Source: Luteimicrobium album (GTDB lineage: Bacteria; Actinomycetota; Actinomycetes; Actinomycetales; Cellulomonadaceae). From it: a stretch of 64,000 nucleotides of DNA. The stretch lies in assembly GCF_030161555.1 (NCBI RefSeq), contig NZ_BSUK01000001.1, positions 2,542,001-2,606,000 on the forward strand, written 5' to 3'. The number at the start of each line of letters is the position of its first letter. Position 1 is the stretch's first letter. The translations under genes were made by a program, and so were the position numbers. The notes below the pieces were generated by a model. That model had not been told where the DNA came from and did not search any database. It saw only the letters and a list, made by a program, of their open reading frames with translations. Shown here piece by piece: positions 57,741 through 64,000 of the stretch.

Positions 57741-57797
57741 CGAACTGACGGAGATGGTCGTCCGTCCGGTGATTCTGCGACGATCGTCGTCAGTTCG
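57741..57797. terminator. Inverted repeat between convergent genes
   Basis: CGAACTGACG (57741-57750) and CGTCAGTTCG (57788-57797) pair across 37 bases, which contain GGTCGTCC and CGACGATCG able to pair further. It lies between the MDMPI-like gene and the GNAT gene and overlaps the latter's stop. Confidence 0.5.
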
Positions 57798-58236
57798 ACG
57801 GCGGCCGGTCGCCGAGACGACAGCGGAACCGCTCGACCCCGGGGTAGCGCTCACCGAGGCTCACGACGTCGAACCCGCAGCGCCGGTAGAAGCCGACGGC
57901 CTCGGCGTCCGTCTCGGCGACGAGTTCGGTCAGCCCGAGCCGGCACGCCGCAGACTCGAGGACGGTACGGGCGTGCCCTCGGCCGCGCAGTTCCGCATCA
58001 GTCCCGACGAGCTCGACCACACCGCGGCCGGTGGCGCGCGGATCGACGGCGACACACGCTACCGCCGCCAGGCGCCCGTCGTCGTACGCACGGACGTTGG
58101 TCGTCGTGCGAATGATCCTCGCCGCGCGGACAGCCACAGTGGACCGCGTGCCGCCGACGGCGTCAGCGAGGACTGCCACGACGTCGTCGATCTCGGTGTC
58201 GGGCACCGGACTGACGACGACGCGGGCGTCGGTCAC
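57790..58236 (-). CDS. GNAT-family N-acetyltransferase
   Basis: 148 residues. The acetyl-CoA site is VELVGTDAELRGRGHARTVL near residue 95 (RGRGHA), preceded by the beta strand RLAAVACVAVDP, and ended by AETDAEAVGFYRRCGFDVVS. The acceptor is unknown. The GTG overlaps the stop of the glutamate dehydrogenase gene (GTGA), so it is the second gene of that operon. Confidence 0.83.
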   Translation of the reverse strand: MTDARVVVSPVPDTEIDDVVAVLADAVGGTRSTVAVRAARIIRTTTNVRAYDDGRLAAVACVAVDPRATGRGVVELVGTDAELRGRGHARTVLESAACRLGLTELVAETDAEAVGFYRRCGFDVVSLGERYPGVERFRCRLGDRPPSN

Positions 58237-59507
58237 GGGTAGAGGCCCCGCAGGCGGTGGGCGTCGGCGACGCGCTGCACCCCGATGACGAGGGCGGCGT
58301 CGCGGAGCGTGAGGTCGTGGTCGTGCGCGTGGTGCGCGACCTCGGCGTAGGCGGACCGCATGCGTCCGGCGAGGCGGTCCTCGATCTCGGCGTCGGTCCA
58401 CCAGTACGTCTGGTTGGCCTGGACCCACTCGAAGTACGACACGATGACGCCGCCCGCGTTGGCGAGGATGTCCGGGACGATCGTGACGCCGTTCTTGCCG
58501 AGGATCGTGTCGGCTTCCTGCGTGGTGGGCCCGTTGGCGCCCTCGACGACGAACCGTGCCCGCACGTCGTTCGCGTTGTCGACGGTGAGGACGGAGTCGA
58601 TGGCGGCAGGCACCAGCACGTCGACGTCGGCGGTGAGGACGGACGCGCCGTCGACGGCGTCGCCGCGCTCGAACCCGACGACGGACCCGGCGGCCGCGAC
58701 GTGGGCGAGGAGCGCCTCGATGTCGAGGCCGTCGTCGTCCCGGACGGCGCCGAAGGCGTCGGACACGTGCGTGACGACGGCACCCTCGTCGGAGAAGATC
58801 TGGGCCGCGTTGGCGCCGACCTTGCCGAAGCCCTGGACGGCGACACGGGAGCCCTTGATGCGTTCGCCCGCGTGGGTGAGCGCGGCGTCGGCGACGTGGA
58901 CGATGCCGCGGGCCGTGGCGGTACCGCGGCCGCGCGAGCCGCCGATCGCGAGCGGCTTGCCCGTGACGACGGCGGGGATGGTGTGGCCGACGTTGACGGA
59001 GTAGGTGTCCATGACCCACGCCATCTCGCGCTCACCGGTGCCCATGTCGGGCGCCATGATGTCCTGCGTGGGGCCGATGAGCGGCATGATCTCGCTCGTG
59101 TAGCGGCGGGTGACGCGCTCGAGCTCGGCCGCGGAGTGCTCGGCCGGATCGATGTCGATGCCGCCCTTCGCGCCCCCGTACGGCAGGTCGACGACGGCAC
59201 ACTTCCACGTCATGAGCATCGCGAGCGCGCGCACCTCGTCGATGTCGACGCTCGGGTGGTAGCGGAGGCCGCCCTTGCCGGGCCCGCGGGACACGTTGTG
59301 CTGCACGCGGTGGCCCCGGAAGACCTGCACGTGGCCGTCGTCCCGGCGCAGCGGGACCGCGACGTTGATCTCGCGGCGCGGGGTGGCGAGGGTCTCGTGG
59401 ATGCCCTCGTGGTAGCCGAGGATCTGGACGGCACCGGCGAGCTGGCCGAGCGCGTTGTCGAGGGCGGGGTTGTCGGAGCGGAACGGGCGTGACGTCGTCG
59501 TCATCAT
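58233..59507 (-). CDS. Glutamate dehydrogenase (Glu/Leu/Phe/Val family)
   Basis: 424 residues, the length of the hexameric short form. NVSRGPGKGGLRYHPSVDID, the catalytic lysine and surrounding CAVVDLPYGGAKGGIDIDP, LIGPTQDIMAPDMGTGEREM, the Rossmann site VAVQGFGKVGANAAQ, and VVEGANGPTT are all present. It interconverts glutamate and 2-oxoglutarate; PutA, which makes glutamate from proline, lies nearby. Two adjacent ATGs (59507, 59504) follow AGGAGAAG. Coenzyme preference cannot be told. Confidence 0.93.
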   Translation of the reverse strand: MMTTTSRPFRSDNPALDNALGQLAGAVQILGYHEGIHETLATPRREINVAVPLRRDDGHVQVFRGHRVQHNVSRGPGKGGLRYHPSVDIDEVRALAMLMTWKCAVVDLPYGGAKGGIDIDPAEHSAAELERVTRRYTSEIMPLIGPTQDIMAPDMGTGEREMAWVMDTYSVNVGHTIPAVVTGKPLAIGGSRGRGTATARGIVHVADAALTHAGERIKGSRVAVQGFGKVGANAAQIFSDEGAVVTHVSDAFGAVRDDDGLDIEALLAHVAAAGSVVGFERGDAVDGASVLTADVDVLVPAAIDSVLTVDNANDVRARFVVEGANGPTTQEADTILGKNGVTIVPDILANAGGVIVSYFEWVQANQTYWWTDAEIEDRLAGRMRSAYAEVAHHAHDHDLTLRDAALVIGVQRVADAHRLRGLYP

Positions 59508-59632
59508 CTCTGCGGCTTCTCCTGAGGCCTGTGGTGCTGCCGAGCCTGGTCGGGGCCGGCCGCGTGGCGCGCCGCGGGGTCTGCGGCTCGGGTCCACGCT
59601 ATCGCCCTGGGGCGGGTGCGCCGGACGTCCGA

Positions 59633-59670
59633 CGCGCGGGACCGCCGGGCGAACCCGCCGGTCCCGCGCG
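59633..59670 (-). terminator. Hairpin terminator of the aldo/keto reductase gene
   Basis: CGCGCGGGACCG and CGGTCCCGCGCG pair exactly around a 14-base loop, six bases past the stop of the minus-strand reductase gene. Confidence 0.7.
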
Positions 59671-59675
59671 CGTCG

Positions 59676-60461
59676 TCAGGCGCCGAGGGCGTCGATGCGG
59701 GCGAGCTCGTCGGCGTCGAGCGTGAAGCCCGTGACGTCGAGGTTCGCGTCGATGCGCTCGGGGTGGACGGACTTCGGGATCGCGACGAAGCCGTGGTCCA
59801 GGTGCCAGCGCAGGACGACCTGGGTGGGGGTCGCGTCGTGCGCGGCGGCGATCTCCGCGAGCACGGGGGCGTCGAGGTCGGTGCGCTTGAACGGCGAGTA
59901 GCCCTCGAGGACGACGCCGCGCTCGTGCAGGGCCGCGACCAGGTCGGCGTCGTAGTCCGTGGGGCTCCACGGGATCTGGTCGACCGCGGGTGCCTCGCCG
60001 GTCGCGGCGACCAGCTCGTCGATCTGCGCGACCGAGTAGTTGCTCACGCCGATGGACCGCACGAGGCCCTCGTCGCGCGCGGCGACGAACTGCTCCCAGA
60101 CGTCGGGGCGGGCCTCGCCGTCGACGGGCCAGTGGATGAGCCAGAGGTCGAGGTGGTCGGTGCCGAGCTGCTCGAGCGACTCCTCGAGCGTCTCGCGGAC
60201 GCGGTGCGCCTGGCTCGGCGGGAGCTTGGTGGTGACGAAGACGTCGTCGCGCGCGACCGCGGACTCGGCGAGCGCACGGCCCACCTGGGTCTGGTTGCCG
60301 TAGCCGGTCGCGGTGTCGACGTGCCGGTAGCCGGCCTCGAGCGCGTGCAGGACGGCGCGGTACGCGTCGTCGCCCTCGGACTGCCAGGTCCCGAGGCCGA
60401 GCAGCGGGATGTCCCCGCCGGGCAGGGACACGTGGGGGATGGATGCAGGGGTCGGTGCCAT
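59676..60461 (-). CDS. Aldo/keto reductase (AKR5-like)
   Basis: 261 residues in a TIM barrel. IPLLGLGTWQS opens it; the tetrad is D, Y, K, H in YRHVDTATGYGN (Asp and Tyr near 50-55), FVTTKLPPS (Lys near 77) and LWLIHWPVDG (His near 110). The C-terminal IPKSVHPERIDANLDVTGF binds NADPH. It matches the 2,5-diketo-D-gluconate reductase/prostaglandin F synthase group. Substrate is not deducible. It is divergent from putA, 88 bases away. Confidence 0.92.
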   Translation of the reverse strand: MAPTPASIPHVSLPGGDIPLLGLGTWQSEGDDAYRAVLHALEAGYRHVDTATGYGNQTQVGRALAESAVARDDVFVTTKLPPSQAHRVRETLEESLEQLGTDHLDLWLIHWPVDGEARPDVWEQFVAARDEGLVRSIGVSNYSVAQIDELVAATGEAPAVDQIPWSPTDYDADLVAALHERGVVLEGYSPFKRTDLDAPVLAEIAAAHDATPTQVVLRWHLDHGFVAIPKSVHPERIDANLDVTGFTLDADELARIDALGA

Positions 60462-60549
60462 GACTCCATCCTCACCCTCGGGGCGGTGTGCTCCGCACGC
60501 CGGGGCGGCGAGACGTGCGTCACGGGCGGGGAGGCGGCACGCTGGGCGC

Positions 60550-63500
60550 ATGACGCACCCTTCCGGCGGCCCCACCCCTGGCCGCGCGGCGGGACCCGGC
60601 GGCCCCACCCTCGGCCGCCCGTCCACGCCCTCCGCCCCTGTGACCGTCCCCGGCGACGACGCCGGCCCCCGCCTGGTCGACGACGCCGTCCGCCGTGCCC
60701 GTGCCTGGCTCGGCCGGGCGCGTGCCGAGTCGGGCGGTGGCGTCCGGCGCGAGCAACGGACCGCCGACCGCCTGGGCGCCCTCGTCTCCGACCCGGCGGG
60801 CCTCGAGCTCGCGCTGCGGTTCGTCGACGACGTCGCCCGCCCCCTCGACCTCGACGTCGCCGCGGCCGGGCTCGCGCGCCTGGGCGGCCTGGCGTCCGGC
60901 GTCGGGCGGGCCGGGTCGAGCTTCCTCGGCCCCCTCGACCGCCTCGCGCTGCAGGCCGGGGCGAGGCTCGCACCCGCCGCACCCCGCGTCGTCGTGCCGG
61001 CGGCCCGGCGGCGGCTTCGCCAGCTCGTCGGGCACCTCGTCGCCGACGCCGGCCCCGGCCTCGACGACCACCTCGCCCGGACCCGTGCGCAAGGCTTCGG
61101 GCTCAACGTCAACCTGCTCGGCGAGGCCGTCCTCGGCGACGATGAGGCCCGCGCCCGCCTCGATCGGACGATCGAGCTGGTCCGGCGCCCGTCCGTGGAC
61201 TACGTGTCGGTCAAGGTGTCGTCGGTCGCGGCGCAGCTCGTCACGTGGGATCTCGACGGGTCGCGCGGGCGCGTCGTCGAGCGGCTGCTTCCCCTGTTCC
61301 GGGCGGCGCGCGACTCCGGGACGTTCGTCAACCTCGACATGGAGGAGTACCGCGACCTCGCCCTCACCGTCGCAGTGTTCGAGGACCTGCTCGGCCGCGA
61401 CGAGCTGCTCGGGTACGAGGCGGGGATCGTCCTGCAGGCGTACCTGCCCGACGCCGTCGCCGCGCTCGACGAGCTCACCGCCTTCGCGCTGCGCCGCGTC
61501 GAGCGCGGCGGGGCGCGGATCAAGGTGCGGCTCGTCAAGGGCGCGAACCTGGCGATGGAGCACGTCGAGGCCGAGCTCCACGACTGGACGCCGGCGCCCT
61601 ACGACACCAAGGAGGAGACCGACGCGAACTACGTCCGGCTCCTCGTCCGCGCGCTCGACCCGGCCCGCACGCACGGCGTCCGGATCGGTTGCGCGAGCCA
61701 CAACCTCTTCCATGTCGCGTACGCCGTGGGGCTCGCCCGCGAGCGCGGGGTCACCGAGGCGCTCGACGTCGAGATGCTGCAGGGCATGGCCCCCGCCGAG
61801 GCGCGTGCGGTGCGGGACGAGGTCGCGCGCGACCGGCAGCCCGGTGCTGTACACGGGGGACGGGTCGTCCTGTACACGCCGGTCGTGCGGGACGAGGACT
61901 TCGACGTCGCGATCTCCTACCTCGTCCGCCGGCTCGACGAGAACGCCGCGCCCCAGAACTTCCTGCACGCGATGTTCGCGGGCGACGCCACACCGTCGGG
62001 CGGGGCGAGCGGTGGGATCGCGAGCCAGGAACGGGCGTTCCGCGCCGCCGTCGGGCGGGCCGCCGCGACGACCGCGGACGACCTGACGCCCCGCCGCCGC
62101 CCCCACCCTGCCCCCGACCTGTCAGAAAGTGGTGTACGGATACGGGACGCGCGTTCTGACACGGCGGAGTTCGAGAACGCGGCTGACACCGACCCCGCCG
62201 TCGCGGCGTCCCGCACCTGGGCCGCCGAGATCGTCGCGCGCGACCCGGCCGAGGCGGGCGCCCCGCGCGCCGTCCCCCTGACGACGACGGCGCAGGTCGA
62301 TGAGGTCGTGGCCCGCGCCGCCCGGCTCGCGCCCGGCTGGGCGGGCACCGCGCCGTCCGAGCGGGGGCGCGTCCTCCGCGCCGCGGCCCGGCACCTCGAG
62401 GCGGCGCGCGCCGACCTCGTCGCCGCGATGGTCCACGAGCCCGGCAAGACGGTCGCCGAGGCGGACCCGGAGGTCAGCGAGGCCGTCGACTTCGCCGCCT
62501 GGTACGCCGGTTCGGCCGAGCGACTCGACCCGGCCCACCCCGACGCCGTCCCCGGCGCCGTGTTCGAGCCGCAGGGCGTCACGCTCGTCACCCCGCCCTG
62601 GAACTTCCCCGTCTCCATCCCGGCGGGCGGCGTCCTCGCGGCGCTCGCGGCCGGTTCGCCCGTGATCGCGAAGCCCGCCCACCCGACGCCGCGGTGCTTC
62701 GAGGTCGTCGTCGACGCCGCCCGGGCGGCGCTCGCGGAGTGCGGCGCCGAGCCCGACCTCGTCCAGCTCGTGCGCGTCGCGGACGGCGAGGGCGACGACA
62801 CCCCGGCCGGCGGCTCGTCACGCACCCGGACGTGACGCGCGTCGTGCTGACGGGCTCGATCGAGACGGCCCGCCTGTTCGCGTCCTGGCGCCCGGAGCGC
62901 GAGGTCCTTGCGGAGACGTCGGGCAAGAACGTGATCGTCGTGACGCCTGCGGCCGACCCGGACCTGGCGGTCGCCGACGTCGTGCGCTCGGCGTTCGGGC
63001 ACGCCGGGCAGAAGTGCTCGGCGGCGTCGCTCGTCATCCTCGTGGGTGCCGCGGGGGACCGCCGCACCCCGACCGGCGCGCGGCTGCGCCGTCAGCTCGT
63101 GGACGCGGTGGGCTCGCTCGCGGTCGGGCTGCCGACCGACCTGGGCACGGTCATGGGGCCCCTTACCGAACCGGCCGAGGGCAAGCTGCTGCGTGCGCTC
63201 ACGACCCTCGACCCCGGCGAGCGCTGGCTCGTGCGGCCCCGGTCCCTCGACGACGGTCGCCTGTGGACGCCAGGCCTCAAGGAGGGCGTGGCGCCGGGCT
63301 CGTGGTTCCACCGGACCGAGTGCTTCGGGCCGGTCCTGGGCGTCATGACGGCTGCGACGCTCGACGAGGCGATCGACCTGCAGAACGCCGTCGACTTCGG
63401 GCTGACCGCCGGCATCCACTCGCTCGACGAGGACGAGATCGACCGCTGGCTCGACCGCGTCGAGGCGGGCAACGTCTACGTGAACCGCCACATCACGGGC

Positions 63501-64000
63501 GCGATCGTCCGGCGCCAGCCGTTCGGTGGCTGGAAGGCGAGCGTCGTGGGGCCTGGGGCGAAGGCGGGCGGCCCGCACTACGTCGCGCAGCTCGGGGCGT
63601 GGCGGGACGCGCTCGCGCCCGACGGCGGCCCCGTGCCCCCGCGCGACGACGAGCCCGAGGCGTGGCTCGCGTGGGCGGAGGCGGACGACCGCCGTGCGTG
63701 GGACTCCGTCTTCTCGCGCGCCCACGACCCGTCCGGCCTGCGGGCCGAGGAGAACAGCCTGCGCTACCGCCCGGTCGACGTGCTGACGGTGCGCGTCGGC
63801 GAGGGCGCGCGCGGGGTGGAGATGCGGCGGGTGCTCCACGCGGCGCGGACCGCCGGCGTCCCCGCGGTCGTGAGCGCCGCGCCCGGCGTCGCCGTCCCGG
63901 GGGCGGGGACGCCCGAGACCGACGAGGCATTCGCGGCGCGGGTCGCGGCCGGCGAGGTGACGGGGCGGGTGCGTGTCGTCGGGCGGGCACCCGGTCTGCG
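60550..64000 (+). CDS. putA: Bifunctional proline dehydrogenase / glutamate-semialdehyde dehydrogenase PutA (apparent frameshift; cut by window end)
   Basis: At least 1150 residues; the gene runs off the right edge. After a proline-rich N-terminus, the FAD proline dehydrogenase barrel spans about residues 140-490 (FGLNVNLLGEAVLGDDEA, DYVSVKVSSV, RIKVRLVKGANLAMEHVE, YVRLLVRALDP, RRLDENAAPQNFLHAMFAG). The aldehyde dehydrogenase follows from about 600 (VTPPWNFPVSIPAGGVLAAL, LAETSGKNVIVV with the general-base Glu, and the nucleophile in FGHAGQKCSAASLVI). It oxidises proline to glutamate in two steps. A one-base shift at about 62810-62815 (PAGG/RLVTHPDVTRVVLTG) divides the dehydrogenase domain. 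The linker contains an odd 40-base segment (62121-62160). Confidence 0.9.
62121..62160 (+). repeat. 40-bp element with 7-bp inverted ends inside the PutA linker
   Basis: GTCAGAA at the left and TTCTGAC at the right end, 40 bases from edge to edge, exactly as in the palindrome 4235-4274, and both are followed by ACACG-like sequence (ACACG at 4272-4276; ACACG at 62159-62163). Here the inside is not palindromic. It encodes SESGVRIRDARSD in frame within the linker between the two PutA domains, where homologues vary. Confidence 0.4.

Overview
The window is very GC-rich (low-to-mid 70s % by eye). It carries marker genes of a mycothiol-producing actinobacterium: a mycothiol S-conjugate amidase (Mca), a mycothiol-type DinB/MDMPI protein, a coproporphyrin ferrochelatase followed by HemQ, DUF4307 and DUF5997 proteins, and a C50-carotenoid operon (crtE-B-I-Ye-Yf-Eb). 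The set fits Micrococcales, most likely a Cellulosimicrobium/Isoptericola/Cellulomonas-type soil bacterium; the genus is inference. Genes are dense, many overlap by ATGA/GTGA, and no rRNA, tRNA, CRISPR array, prophage or transposase was recognised.

Layout. 0-8.3 kb: ABC-2 exporter, Bax-inhibitor-like membrane protein, DHFR-like reductase, FKBP isomerase, MBL hydrolase, rRNA methyltransferase, a VOC remnant, and a TetR/alpha-beta hydrolase pair. 8.7-16.8 kb: GH15 glucoamylase-like enzyme, cystathionine beta-synthase and cystathionine gamma-synthase/lyase (transsulfuration), a SelW-like thioredoxin-fold protein, and a DUF5997/LysR-effector-domain divergent pair. 16.9-25.4 kb: membrane hydrolase, SHOCT protein, AI-2E exporter, threonine ammonia-lyase, MarR + DHA2-type MFS exporter, and a DUF559-like protein. 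25.5-31.2 kb: greA - DUF4307 - mca - small membrane protein, nitrilase-family amidase, hemolysin III, short cis-prenyltransferase, MarR. 31.2-37.5 kb: CrtR-like MarR repressor divergent from the idi-crtEBI-YeYf-Eb operon. 37.5-45.3 kb: glycerate kinase, then a minus-strand block GH20 - D-aminoacylase - D-serine dehydratase-like enzyme - RidA - MFS that looks like amino-sugar/D-amino-acid catabolism. 45.4-52.1 kb: LacI - GH13 alpha-glucosidase - sugar ABC transporter. 52.3-60.5 kb: hemH-hemQ, GntR/ABC ATPase, sulfurtransferase, GNAT, glutamate dehydrogenase, aldo/keto reductase. From 60.55 kb to the right edge: bifunctional PutA, cut by the window end.

Two patterns run across the whole window. 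(1) Four intergenic hairpins of about 100 bp (8.4, 28.9, 43.4 and 54.3 kb) share one conserved 47-50 nt loop, while their 25-29 bp arms are unrelated between copies yet self-complementary within each copy. I know of no named family with this design. (2) More than 20 apparent frameshifts interrupt otherwise good genes. Nearly all are repaired by adding one base to a G/C run of four or five, and I found no G/C run of six or more, so most are probably homopolymer-compression errors. I annotate those genes as single CDSs joined across the shift. crtE differs: its break looks like a deletion between short direct repeats.
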